Shown: positions 1 through 7,786 of the stretch, one piece after another
Position numbering within the stretch: the first letter of the stretch is position 1
Layout: the number at the start of each line of letters is the position of its first letter
Assembly (NCBI RefSeq): GCF_902706195.1
Contig: NZ_CACSJO010000021.1
Coordinates: 1 to 64,000 of the forward strand
Length of the DNA stretch: 64,000 bases
Source of the DNA: Novosphingobium sp. 18050
GTDB taxonomy: Bacteria; Pseudomonadota; Alphaproteobacteria; Sphingomonadales; Sphingomonadaceae
Reading direction: 5' to 3'
Notes under the pieces: model-generated
The model's input: only the letters and a program-made list of their open reading frames with translations
Databases searched by the model: none
Told to the model about the DNA's origin: nothing
Made by a program: the position numbers and the translations under genes

Positions 1-1
1 C

Positions 2-112
2 GACATGCTCAGAGATGCACGCCGCACCACCGAGACCTGGCACGGCTTCCTCGATGACTTCCTCGATGATCCCGAGCTCGCCGCCCGCTTCAAGGCCCAA
101 ACGCCGCGGTAA
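2..112 (+). CDS. C-terminal fragment of an unidentified protein
   Basis: An open frame enters from the left edge and ends with TAA at 110-112. The 36 visible residues are acidic and helical in character (DDFLDDPELAARFKAQ near the end), which looks like a genuine C-terminus rather than chance frame. The family is not recognised and the start lies outside the window. Confidence 0.4.
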   Translation, partial: DMLRDARRTTETWHGFLDDFLDDPELAARFKAQTPR

Positions 113-123
113 CGCCCGGACGG

Positions 124-471
124 TTACCCATCCTCGGCCGCTTGGGGCTTATCAAACGCACCGATCCGCATGGGGGAGGGGAGCCAGTTACCGGGAAGGC
201 GGCCCGACACGTTGACGGCAAGGTCCGCCTTCTTCTTGATGGTCGCGCAATTGTCGGCGCTGGCATCGCCCACTTCCTCACGCAGAAGGGTAACGAGGGA
301 AGCCCGCTTCATGCGGTCAAATACCGCGATGGGGGCCGACCACCGATCGGCGATATCGACTGCCGACGCCTTAGCGATCTGCTCAAACTGGTGGTGTCGA
401 TCAGACGGGCAACCGCCCGCGAACACTGTGCCATCCACCATCATCGCCACCAAACCCGCCAGCAGGGTCAT
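124..471 (-). CDS. Hypothetical protein, possibly cut at its 5' end by the adjacent transposon
   Basis: A 115-codon frame whose first residues (MTLLAGLVAMMVDGTVFAGG) resemble a short signal sequence and are followed by two later cysteines. The proposed ATG is only four bases from the outer end of the inverted repeat that begins at 475, so the true gene may have started further upstream and been cut by the insertion. No family is recognised. The reading frame itself is moderately convincing; its function is unknown. Confidence 0.35.
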   Translation of the reverse strand: MTLLAGLVAMMVDGTVFAGGCPSDRHHQFEQIAKASAVDIADRWSAPIAVFDRMKRASLVTLLREEVGDASADNCATIKKKADLAVNVSGRLPGNWLPSPMRIGAFDKPQAAEDG

Positions 472-474
472 CTT

Positions 475-512
475 GGGGTCGGTTCCGGCTGAGGGCGAAA
501 TGACACCCTAAG
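475..512 (+). repeat. Left terminal inverted repeat of the flagellin transposon
   Basis: 38-bp Tn3-type end starting GGGGTCGGTTCCGGCTGAGG and ending CCCTAAG. It differs from the inverse of 6497-6534 at one base (GCGAAATGAC here, GCGGAATGAC there). Confidence 0.9.
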
Positions 513-579
513 CGAAACGGCAAGAAGTGGTGGGAAGCAGACTTTATCTGCTGTATGCGATCATCCGCTTTGTCGAGTG

Positions 580-1005
580 TCAGCGGCAGTTGGTATCTTC
601 GATTTCTACCGTCGTCGGGATACCAGCCAGCGCATTGTCTTCGTACCTGATCAACCAGCGACATTCTGCGAGCGCTTGATAGAACTGCCCTACGCCGACG
701 TTGTCGGCAAAGCGTACACACGCAGACTTCGCCTCGGGCGACTGCAGCGCACTCATCAGCTCTTCCAAGCGTTCCAGCAGCGCATGCTGGTGACGGATTA
801 GGTTGGCTGGGTCGATATAAGCCATCATGCATGCGAAATAGAGCTGCTTTGCCGGGCTATCGGCATCCTCCGGCTTCATCACATCCCTCCCTCGCAGAAT
901 GGTTGCTGCGTTTTCTAAGACAAGATCTGTTCGCCCGACCGCGCGCAGCACCGCACCATTCACAATAACTGGCTCACGGTTGCGAAGCGAAATACGAAGC
1001 GTCAT
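580..1005 (-). CDS. flbT: FlbT, flagellin post-transcriptional regulator
   Basis: A 141-residue protein with FlbT hallmarks: N-terminal LRISLRNREPVIVNGAVLRA, then a conserved central KQLYFACMMAYIDP. In Caulobacter FlbT binds the 5' leader of flagellin mRNA and lowers its translation or stability until hook assembly is complete. Here it lies downstream of the flagellin gene on the same strand, separated by a strong terminator, so it is probably transcribed on its own or by read-through. A Shine-Dalgarno-like AAAGGA lies about 10 bases before the ATG at 1003-1005. It is cargo inside a Tn3-family transposon, an unusual place for a flagellar regulator. Confidence 0.88.
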   Translation of the reverse strand: MTLRISLRNREPVIVNGAVLRAVGRTDLVLENAATILRGRDVMKPEDADSPAKQLYFACMMAYIDPANLIRHQHALLERLEELMSALQSPEAKSACVRFADNVGVGQFYQALAECRWLIRYEDNALAGIPTTVEIEDTNCR

Positions 1006-1094
1006 GCCAAAAGGTCCTTTAGAAGAAATTATATCATAGAAGGATCGCCACCGTTTGTCCCACGAGACGAATTTGCCGGTTTGATCAGAAATAA

Positions 1095-1126
1095 AAAGGC
1101 CGGGACGACGGATCGTCCCGGCCTTT
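1095..1126 (-). terminator. Rho-independent terminator of the flagellin gene
   Basis: A 14-bp perfect stem (AAAGGCCGGGACGA paired with TCGTCCCGGCCTTT) with a four-base loop at 1109-1112. Read on the minus strand it ends in a TTTTTAT tail. It lies 48 bases after the flagellin stop codon. Confidence 0.92.
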
Positions 1127-1173
1127 CCGAAATCCCCCTCCGGCGAGCCGGAAAGGCCAGTCGTTCGTTCCGC

Positions 1174-2094
1174 TTACCGGAAGAGCGACAGGAGCGTCTG
1201 CGGTGCCTGGTTGGCGATCGACAGGGCCTGCACGCCCAGCTGCTGCTGAACCTGAAGGGCTTGAAGGCTCGCAGACTCCTTGGCGAGGTCTGCATCGACG
1301 AGGTTGCCGATGCCGCTCGTCACCACGTCGGACAGGTTGCTGTTGAAGGCAAGCTGGCCGTCGATCTGGCGCGAACCGGCTCCGAGCTCGCTGAGACTCG
1401 TCTTCACCTTGTCGAAGAAGGTGTCGAGCTTGGCCCCGAGCGTCTTCGCCGCGCCCGAACCGGTCGCCGCCGCGGTGGTGGTGGAGGTCGAATCATCGGC
1501 CAGCGCCAGGTTCGTAATGTCCGCGTCGGTGCCGGAAGCCCCGAACGCGGTCCCGGCCGCCTCGCTCAGCGCCTGGTTGCCGATCGTGAGCGTATCGCCG
1601 CCCCCGATCGATTGCAGCGCGCTGACCTTGTCGCCAGTGGCGGCGACGGGGGTACCGCCCCCGACCGCAGCCGTGCCCTTCAGCAGGTTGGTACCGTTGA
1701 AGTTCGAACCTTCGATTACGGTGTTGATCTGCTTCTTGAGCGCAACGAGGTCGTTGGAGATCGCCTTGCGGCTTTCTTGGTCCAGACCGGCATCCGATGC
1801 CTCGAGCGCTTTCGACTTCATCTGGTTGACGAGGTCGGAGATCTGTTCGGCACCGGCGACGGCCACGTCCGTGACGCTCTTGGCGTTGTTGAGCGAGCTT
1901 GTGACTGCGCCCAGCTTGCCGAGGTCGCCGCGGAGCGTCTGGGCGACGGTGTACTTCGCCGAGTCGTCCTTCGTGGACGCCACGTTCAGACCCGTGGTGA
2001 TACGGCTCTGGGTGGTTTCCATCGAACGGTTGGTGGCATTGAGGCTCTGGAGAGCAGCCATGGCACCAGCATTGGTGTTTACCGAAAACGCCAT
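1174..2094 (-). CDS. fliC: Flagellin
   Basis: A 306-residue flagellin. The N-terminal D0/D1 region begins MAFSVNTNAGAMAALQSLN and continues with the conserved SRITTGLNVASTKDD-type segment; the C-terminal D0 region ends QQQLGVQALSIANQAPQTLL. The middle is short and rich in Gly, Ala and Thr, so the variable surface domain is small. The protein would be exported by the flagellar type III apparatus and form the filament. It has its own structured leader (2117-2155) and terminator (1095-1126). No hook, rod or export genes are present in the window, so it depends on flagellar genes elsewhere. It sits inside a Tn3-family transposon together with flbT. Confidence 0.96.
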   Translation of the reverse strand: MAFSVNTNAGAMAALQSLNATNRSMETTQSRITTGLNVASTKDDSAKYTVAQTLRGDLGKLGAVTSSLNNAKSVTDVAVAGAEQISDLVNQMKSKALEASDAGLDQESRKAISNDLVALKKQINTVIEGSNFNGTNLLKGTAAVGGGTPVAATGDKVSALQSIGGGDTLTIGNQALSEAAGTAFGASGTDADITNLALADDSTSTTTAAATGSGAAKTLGAKLDTFFDKVKTSLSELGAGSRQIDGQLAFNSNLSDVVTSGIGNLVDADLAKESASLQALQVQQQLGVQALSIANQAPQTLLSLFR

Positions 2095-2116
2095 TTCAAG
2101 TTTCCTTCTAGGTTAC

Positions 2117-2155
2117 AGGCCGTTTCTACGGCCTGACGGCAAAAACGCTGCCGTC
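2117..2155 (-). promoter_or_regulatory. Two tandem hairpins in the flagellin mRNA leader, candidate FlbT target
   Basis: Immediately upstream of the flagellin start are two adjacent hairpins: AGGCCGT/ACGGCCT with a four-base loop (2117-2134) and GACGGC/GCCGTC with a nine-base loop (2135-2155). They touch end to end and lie 23 bases before the ATG. FlbT is known in Caulobacter to act on the flagellin 5' untranslated region, and flbT is the next gene, so these are the obvious binding candidates. No convincing sigma-54 or sigma-28 promoter was found above them. Confidence 0.6.
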
Positions 2156-2324
2156 CGTGCAATCCCGAAATAAACGGGTGCAAAAGCATTCTAGGACAGG
2201 AATCATCAACGCGGTCGCGCACCGCGAGCGATTTCTCGCACGAAGCTGGAACTGCCTGCTTCTGTCCTGAATGGGGCGGATGCTGCCCTTCACCATTCCG
2301 CCGGATGGATGTCGATCAAATGGA

Positions 2325-2882
2325 TCAAATGTCAGTGAGATCCTCAGGGTACATCCCACCGCGCTGGCAGAAGAGAGCCCATGTTTCCTTCCCCTGTGCG
2401 GTTACGATCATGCGAACCGGTAAATCGACTGCGAGCGCGATAAGGCCGAGGCGGACAAGCGGGCCAATGCTCCTATCGCTGATCACCCTGTCAGGGGTGT
2501 ACCCTCCTGCCACGAGTGTCCATCCGGGCGTTCCGCGTTCGGTAATAGCCGGAGCGAGATGGCCGTCACGTGGGAGATCGGTATCGCGGCCCAGGGTGTA
2601 TAGGCAGATACTCCAGAAGGCATCTCGCGGTCGTGGTGGGATCAACGCCCATTCCAGCGGGCCGGCATCATCCTGTTCGGGCGCTTGAACGGCTGCGGCC
2701 GGGTCGTCCCGGACTCCATCGCGGTACGCGCGCTCTAGCGCCTGCGCGATGGCGCCAGCAGTGTCGACGGCGATCCCGTACTTCCGATTGTAGCGATCCT
2801 TGGCGACAATGCCTCGGGCGATTTCGCGAAACCGCGCCTTGCGCCGGGGATCGGGACGCAGCCGTCCAGACGCCCCGGTCAT
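2325..2882 (-). CDS. Hypothetical protein linked to the resolvase
   Basis: A 185-residue protein whose start overlaps the resolvase stop by four bases (ATGA, 2879-2882), so it is almost certainly translated with tnpR. The N-terminal third is basic and helical (RRKARFREIARGIVAKDRYN), compatible with nucleic-acid binding; the rest has a mixed alpha/beta look with a central LEWALIPPRPRDAFWS. No family is recognised. It may be an accessory gene of the transposition module rather than part of the flagellar cargo. Confidence 0.65.
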   Translation of the reverse strand: MTGASGRLRPDPRRKARFREIARGIVAKDRYNRKYGIAVDTAGAIAQALERAYRDGVRDDPAAAVQAPEQDDAGPLEWALIPPRPRDAFWSICLYTLGRDTDLPRDGHLAPAITERGTPGWTLVAGGYTPDRVISDRSIGPLVRLGLIALAVDLPVRMIVTAQGKETWALFCQRGGMYPEDLTDI

Positions 2883-3508
2883 GTCGTCACCGTGACATCA
2901 GGGCTCACGTTACCCCGTGCGCGAGCCACGATCCCGGCGACCGTGTTCTTGCTGAGTCCCAGGTCGCGAGCGATCCAGCGATAGCTCCGCCCCTCGGCGA
3001 TATGCGCCAACACTTTGGGCGCGAGGCGGTCCGACTTGGGTCGCTCCCCCAGTTGCCGGCCGAGTTTGCGGCCACGTGCCCGCGCTGCAGCAAGGCCAGA
3101 GCGGACCCGCTCGCTCAGCATGTCGCGCTCGAACTGGGCTATACCTGCGAGCATCGTCGCCATCATCCGCCCATGCGGCGTATCGACCTCGAACGTCATG
3201 CCGCTCATCGCGACCACCGACACGCGCCAGCCCGACAGCCGGTTGAGTGTATCGAGCAGGTCCTGGGTCGAACGCCCCCAGCGACTGAGTTCGGTAACGA
3301 GGATCGCATCGATATGGCGTGCCTGCGCCAGCTTCATCACCTCAGCCCGCGCCGAACGGTTTGCCTTCATGCCCGACGCGGTTTCGCGGAAGACCTCGAC
3401 CACTTCATAGCCGCCACGCTCGGCAAAGCCGGCCAAGTCGCGGAGCTGCCGTTCGCACGACTGGTCGGCTGTCGAAACCCTGGCGTAGATGGCGGCGCGC
3501 TGTCCCAA
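2879..3508 (-). CDS. tnpR: Serine site-specific resolvase of the flagellin transposon
   Basis: A 209-residue serine recombinase. The catalytic serine is in IYARVST (Ser12), followed by the family segments VTELSRWGRS and GIAQFERDMLSERVRSGLAAARARGRK, and a C-terminal Hin-type helix-turn-helix (YRWIARDLGLSKNTV). It would resolve transposition cointegrates at res, the spacer between it and tnpA. It is divergent from tnpA and is followed in operon by the gene at 2325-2882. Length matches intact resolvases. Confidence 0.93.
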   Translation of the reverse strand: MGQRAAIYARVSTADQSCERQLRDLAGFAERGGYEVVEVFRETASGMKANRSARAEVMKLAQARHIDAILVTELSRWGRSTQDLLDTLNRLSGWRVSVVAMSGMTFEVDTPHGRMMATMLAGIAQFERDMLSERVRSGLAAARARGRKLGRQLGERPKSDRLAPKVLAHIAEGRSYRWIARDLGLSKNTVAGIVARARGNVSPDVTVTT

Positions 3509-3603
3509 TTGAACCCTTCTGGAATTAGGCCTCGAAAAGCCTTGATTTGCGTGGGGTCAGTGTTGTCCAAAACAGACTTCTGTTCAATGGGGACAAGCCG
3601 TGC
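3509..3603 (+). promoter_or_regulatory. Candidate res site and divergent promoters of tnpR/tnpA
   Basis: The 95-bp gap between divergent tnpR and tnpA holds a nested dyad: AACAGA-CT-TCTGTT (3571-3584) inside TTGTCC (3563-3568) and GGACAA (3591-3596). Tn3-family res sites sit exactly here and double as promoter region. Subsite boundaries are inferred. Confidence 0.5.
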
Positions 3604-6501
3604 ATGCCGAGACGCCATATCCTCAGCGCCCGACAGCGTTCGGCCCTACTCGACCTACCGACTGACGAAGCGGCGCTGCTGCGCCATTATATTCTGGCAG
3701 ACGATGACCTGATTCATATCGACCGGCGTCGCCGACCGGAGAACCGCATCGGGTTCGCCCTGCAGTTGTGCGCGCTGCGATATCCAGGCCGGACCCTTGC
3801 TCCCGGCGAACTGATCCCCCACACCGTATCTGCCTTTCTAGGCGCCCAGCTTGGCATCGCTGGCGAGACACTCGCGGCCTATGCCGTTCGACGCCAAACC
3901 CGCCACCAGCACATGGAGGCGCTGCGCCGTATCTACGGATACAGAATGTTCCCCGGACGGGGACCGTATGCCAGGGCTTTCCGCGATTGGCTTCTCGCCG
4001 AAGCCGAGCAGGCACGCTCAAACGACGACCTTGCCCGGCGCTTCATTGCCCGCTGCCGTGAAACCATGACCATCCTGCCGGCGATCACGACAATCGAGCG
4101 TTTGTGCGCGGACGCGCTCGTCGCCGCCGAACGTCGGATCGAGAAGCGGATCGCGGCCCGTCTCGATCCCGTCGCCTGTGATGGGCTCGACAGACTGACT
4201 ACCGAGATGCTGCCGGGGGCGATCAGCCGCTTCATCTGGCTGCGCCGGATTGAGCCGGGCAACAACTCCGCCGCGGCGAACCGGCTGCTCGACCGACTCG
4301 AGTTCCTGCGCGCGATGAACCTCAATGATGGTTTACTTGCCGGTGTTCCACCGCATCGCGTCGCCCGGCTACGCCGGCAGGGCGAGCGCTACTTCGCCGA
4401 TGGCCTGCGCGACCTCGGCGCCGATCGGCGCCGCGCTATCATGGCGGTCTGCGTCATTGAATGGGTCACTGCGATGGCGGATGCGGTGATCGAAACACAT
4501 GACCGGATCGTTGGCCGCACCTGGCGCGACGCGAAGCAACTGCATGACGCGCGGGTCGTAGAAACCAGAGGCGCTACCACTGCGACTTTGAACGGCTTCA
4601 CTGCACTCGGTCAATCATTGCTCGAAGCGCATGGCGACGGCGCGTCGCTGGAAGATGCGGTCGCGCGCGGGGCGGGATGGGAACGGCTCACGAGCCTCGT
4701 CGCTACGGCCAAGACGTTGACGGACACCTTGGGCGACGATCCGCTGGCCCATGTTGATCAGGGGTATCACCGCTTCCGTCGGTATGCCCCGCGCATGCTG
4801 CGATGCCTCGATCTCAAAGCTGCGGCGGTTGCACGGCCTTTGCTGGACGCGGCTACCGTCATCGCTACCAAGGGCGCAGTTCCGGCGGCCGACGATTTCT
4901 TGCGCCCGCATTCCAAATGGCGACGACAGTTGCGGGCGAAGGGCGATGATGATGCCCGCCTCCGGGAAGTCGCGGTCATGTTCCACTTGCGCGACGCGCT
5001 GCGCTCGGGCGACATATGGCTTGACCGCTCGCATCGGTATGGTGACCTGCGCCACGTCCTCGTGCCGATGGCGGTCGCGCATGCCGCGAAACTGGCGGTC
5101 CCGTCCGACCCGCAGGTCTGGCTGGCCGACCGCAAGGTGCGTCTCGCCGATGGCCTTGCCCGGCTCGGTCGCGCCGCGCGCAGCGGTACAATTCCGAAAG
5201 GCAGCATCGAGGACGGCACGCTGCGCATTGATCGGCTCACCGCCGACGCGCCGGATGGGATCGAGGATCTGGTGCTAGATCTGTATCGCCGGCTGCCGCC
5301 CGTCCGCATCACCGATCTGCTGCTCGAAGTCGATACCGCGCTGGGTTTCACCGATGCCTTCACACATCTGCGCACCGGCGTGCCGTGCGGCGACCGGATC
5401 GGGCTGCTCAACGTCCTGCTCGCCGAGGGCCTGAATTTGGGCCTGCGTAAGATGGCAGAGGCTTCCAACACTCACGACTATTGGCAACTCTCCCGTCTCG
5501 CGCGCTGGCACGTCGAAAGCGAGGCGATCGACCAGGCGCTGGCCAACGTGGTCGCGGCGCAAGGGGCGCTGCCGATGGCCCAGGTCTGGGGTATGGGTAG
5601 AGCCGCATCGGCCGATGGCCAGTTCTTCCCCGCCGCACGGCAGGGCGAGGCGATGAATACGATCAACGCCCGCTACGGCAACGATCCCGGCATCAAGGCC
5701 TATACTCACGTTAACGACCGCTTCGCGCCGTTTGCATCGCGGACTATTCCAGCCACAGTCAGCGAAGCACCTTACCTCCTCGACGGGTTGACGATGAATG
5801 AGGCAGGGCGACGGATCGAAGAGCAATACGCCGACACCGGCGGGTTCACCGATCATCTGTTCGGGATCGGCGCCATGCTCGGCTACCGCCTTGTACTGCG
5901 CATCCGCGACCTCCCATCCAAGCGTCTGTACGTATTCGACCCTGCCACCACTCCAAGCGAGCTGCGCCCGCTGGTGGGCGGCAAGGTCCGTGAGGCGCTG
6001 ATCGTTTCCAACTGGCCCGATCTGTTCCGCTGCGCCGCCACGATGAGCGCTGGACAGGTCGCGCCGAGCAGCATCTTGCGCAAGCTCGCCTCCTATCCGC
6101 GCCAGAACGATCTTGCCTCCGCGCTGCGCGAGGTGGGCCGGATCGAGCGGACGCTGTTCATCATCGAATGGATACTCGACGTCGGCATGCAGCGCCGTGC
6201 ACAGGTCGGCCTCAACAAGGGCGAGGCACATCATGCGCTGAAAAATGCCCTGCGCATCGGCCGTCAGGGCGAAATCCGCGACCGCACGACGGAGGGTCAG
6301 CATTACCGGATCGCCGGCCTCAACCTGCTCACCGCCATCATCGTCTACTGGAACACCCTGCACCTTGGCCATGCCGTTGAGGCCCGGCGCCGCGAAGGGC
6401 TCGATACCCCCGACCATCTTCTCGCCCATATTTCGCCGCTCGGATGGGCACACATCCTCCTCACTGGCGAATACCTTTGGCCCAAGGACGCCGGCGCTTA
6501 G
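3604..6501 (+). CDS. tnpA: Tn3-family transposase of the flagellin transposon
   Basis: A 965-residue Tn3-family DDE transposase that carries out replicative transposition. The start at 3604 (MPRRHILSARQRSALL) is preferred over the upstream frame because it aligns with the usual N-terminus. The N-terminal DUF4158 DNA-binding region is visible (RRRPENRIGFALQLCALRYP). Catalytic residues: Asp671 in SADGQFF, the second Asp in ADTGGFTDHLF (744 or 750), and Glu874 in LNKGEAHHAL. The stop codon falls inside the right inverted repeat, the standard arrangement. It differs clearly in sequence from the transposase of copies A and B. Confidence 0.95.
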   Translation: MPRRHILSARQRSALLDLPTDEAALLRHYILADDDLIHIDRRRRPENRIGFALQLCALRYPGRTLAPGELIPHTVSAFLGAQLGIAGETLAAYAVRRQTRHQHMEALRRIYGYRMFPGRGPYARAFRDWLLAEAEQARSNDDLARRFIARCRETMTILPAITTIERLCADALVAAERRIEKRIAARLDPVACDGLDRLTTEMLPGAISRFIWLRRIEPGNNSAAANRLLDRLEFLRAMNLNDGLLAGVPPHRVARLRRQGERYFADGLRDLGADRRRAIMAVCVIEWVTAMADAVIETHDRIVGRTWRDAKQLHDARVVETRGATTATLNGFTALGQSLLEAHGDGASLEDAVARGAGWERLTSLVATAKTLTDTLGDDPLAHVDQGYHRFRRYAPRMLRCLDLKAAAVARPLLDAATVIATKGAVPAADDFLRPHSKWRRQLRAKGDDDARLREVAVMFHLRDALRSGDIWLDRSHRYGDLRHVLVPMAVAHAAKLAVPSDPQVWLADRKVRLADGLARLGRAARSGTIPKGSIEDGTLRIDRLTADAPDGIEDLVLDLYRRLPPVRITDLLLEVDTALGFTDAFTHLRTGVPCGDRIGLLNVLLAEGLNLGLRKMAEASNTHDYWQLSRLARWHVESEAIDQALANVVAAQGALPMAQVWGMGRAASADGQFFPAARQGEAMNTINARYGNDPGIKAYTHVNDRFAPFASRTIPATVSEAPYLLDGLTMNEAGRRIEEQYADTGGFTDHLFGIGAMLGYRLVLRIRDLPSKRLYVFDPATTPSELRPLVGGKVREALIVSNWPDLFRCAATMSAGQVAPSSILRKLASYPRQNDLASALREVGRIERTLFIIEWILDVGMQRRAQVGLNKGEAHHALKNALRIGRQGEIRDRTTEGQHYRIAGLNLLTAIIVYWNTLHLGHAVEARRREGLDTPDHLLAHISPLGWAHILLTGEYLWPKDAGA

Positions 6502-6534
6502 GGTGTCATTCCGCCCTCAGCCGGAACCGACCCC
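6497..6534 (-). repeat. Right terminal inverted repeat of the flagellin transposon
   Basis: 38-bp end reading outward as CTTAGGGTGTCATTCCGCCC and terminating in CCCC; inverse of 475-512 with one mismatch. The tnpA stop TAG is within its first bases. Confidence 0.9.
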
Positions 6535-7117
6535 CTTCAGCGCGAAGCTGGTCGAGGGCGGCGTCGATGTAGATCGTATTCCAGAGCACGATCAGATTGA
6601 CGACTAGCCCGAGCGCGCCAAGCTGGTCCTCCTGGCCAACGCGATGGCCTGTCACGTAAGCGATCCAACGGACTTTGCCGTCCGTCGCCGGTAACCGCGA
6701 CGAGCGTATCGAGCCGGTGCGTTGCTCTGGCGTCAGCCTAGCGACCAGACGGCGATGGACGTGCGCGGCGACCCGCGTGCGGACCCGTGCGATATCGCGC
6801 TCGAGGACGGAAAGGCCCGGCAGCAGCACCTTGGATACAAGCAGCCATATCACTGCTGCGTCAAACAGCATCGAAGGGCGATCGGTGCCCGTCCAGCAAA
6901 GGGCATATATGAAACGGTGCAGTCGAAACGCGACGCTGGGATCGGACAGGACCCGGTAGCCATAATGGTCGCGGACGCGCGGACCATGCCGCCATCGCCC
7001 CTTGGTTGCGCAATATCGCGCCATCAGTTCGGCCGTTCCGTCGATCCCCAACTGGCTGCCGACAAATCGTGTGACCGATGCCGGTGTCAGTGCCGGATCT
7101 TCGAGAAAGGTGCCGAG
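6506..7117 (-). pseudogene. Tn3-family transposase with its centre deleted and its C-terminus cut
   Basis: The minus-strand frame shows a DUF4158-type N-terminal segment (LGTFLEDPALTPASVTRFVG) running to RRLVARLTPEQR, then jumps to the conserved C-terminal segment GQEDQLGALGLVVN followed by LWNTIYIDAALDQLRAEG. The whole catalytic core, about 700 residues in intact relatives, is missing. The last residues are encoded by the neighbouring inverted repeat, so the flagellin transposon entered this gene and removed its natural end. There is no start codon at the upstream edge, where it meets the PRC-barrel remnant at about 7117. Confidence 0.85.
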
Positions 7118-7360
7118 CGCTCGGGCAAGGTGGAATATGCCGTACTTCAGTTCGGCGGCCTGTTCGGGCTGGGGAGCGATTATTATCCGCTACCCTGGGA
7201 CGTACTCACCTATGACACCGATCAGGGCGGCTATGTCGTTAATCTCGACAAGAGCGTGCTGGAAAAGGCGCCCCGCTACGCAAGCGACAGCGAGCCGGCT
7301 TTCGATCGCAACTACGGGCGAGAGATATATGGCTATTACGGCATCAACTACCCCTACTGA
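7118..7360 (+). pseudogene. PRC-barrel domain protein lacking its N-terminus
   Basis: From 7118 the plus frame reads RSGKVEYAVLQFGGLFGLGS, then YYPLPWDVLTYD and GGYVVNLDK, the conserved half of the PRC-barrel domain proteins common in alphaproteobacterial stress regions. The frame to the left belongs to the opposite-strand transposase remnant, so the gene lost its start when that element arrived. A good terminator follows at 7374-7401, the original end of the transcription unit. Confidence 0.8.
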
Positions 7361-7373
7361 TTAGGCAGAAGTG

Positions 7374-7401
7374 GCCGGCCCGTAGGGGCCGGCTACTTTT
7401 T
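7374..7401 (+). terminator. Rho-independent terminator after the PRC-barrel remnant
   Basis: GCCGGCCC (7374-7381), loop GTAG, GGGCCGGC (7386-7393), then TACTTTTT on the plus strand. Confidence 0.85.
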
Positions 7402-7406
7402 CGCGC

Positions 7407-7673
7407 TTAGGACGACTTATCGCTGAGCGCCTCGCCGCTTTCCTCCTCTTCCAGCAGAACGGCTGCCGAACCGGCTGCAGACAGACGAACCTGATTGCCT
7501 TCGACAGCGGCCACCAGCCCTCCGGAGAAATAGTGATGATGATCGGCATGCGAGCCGCTGTCGGCCTTCGTCATTTTGATGCGATCGCCCTCGACCTTGT
7601 CGACCGTGCCGATATGAACGCCATCTGCGCCGATGATTTCCATATGCTCCTTGATTTGGCTCAGGTCCGTCAT
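7407..7673 (-). CDS. DUF2171 family protein
   Basis: An 88-residue protein starting MTDLSQIKEHMEIIGADG, matching the DUF2171 family of small stress-associated proteins with a PRC-barrel-like fold (VGTVDKVEGDRIK-type core: HIGTVDKVEGDRIKMTKAD). The inner ATG is chosen because AGGAA lies seven bases before it. A histidine cluster (HADHHHYF) is present. It sits with PRC-barrel, catalase and flavodoxin genes, which suggests a stress role; the biochemical function of the family is unknown. Confidence 0.85.
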   Translation of the reverse strand: MTDLSQIKEHMEIIGADGVHIGTVDKVEGDRIKMTKADSGSHADHHHYFSGGLVAAVEGNQVRLSAAGSAAVLLEEEESGEALSDKSS

Positions 7674-7786
7674 CTCAGTTCCTTCCATTCGGTGAAAATG
7701 CTGTATCATTTGCCAGGCAGGGCTCGATTTGTCCGACGCTGGACACTTGGGATGCGCGATGTCTCGCTGACAGCGGAAAAAGCGCT

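Larger units (their letters stand above)
475..6534 (+). mobile_element. Tn3-family transposon carrying flbT and a flagellin gene
   Basis: The element is bounded by 38-bp inverted repeats at 475-512 and 6497-6534 that match at 37 of 38 positions; both begin GGGGTCGGTTCCGG and end CCCTAAG, the usual Tn3-family form. Inside are a transposase (3604-6501, stop codon inside the right repeat), a divergent serine resolvase (2879-3508) and a spacer with dyads fit for res. The cargo is flbT, flagellin and one unknown gene. Flanking pentamers ATCTT (470-474) and CTTCA (6535-6539) do not match, so one end has been rearranged after insertion or the ends come from different events. Confidence 0.85.

Noticed and set aside
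1081..2173. Long plus-strand open frames over the flagellin region (351 and 297 codons)
   Set aside because: They are antisense to fliC, rich in Arg, Val and Pro as expected of GC-rich shadows, and match no family.
2156..2330. Sigma-54 or sigma-28 promoter for fliC
   Set aside because: Checked the minus strand for GG-N10-GC and TAAA-N15-GCCGATAA patterns; no acceptable match.
470..6539. Target-site duplication of the flagellin transposon
   Set aside because: Flanking pentamers ATCTT and CTTCA differ, also after shifting the end by one base.
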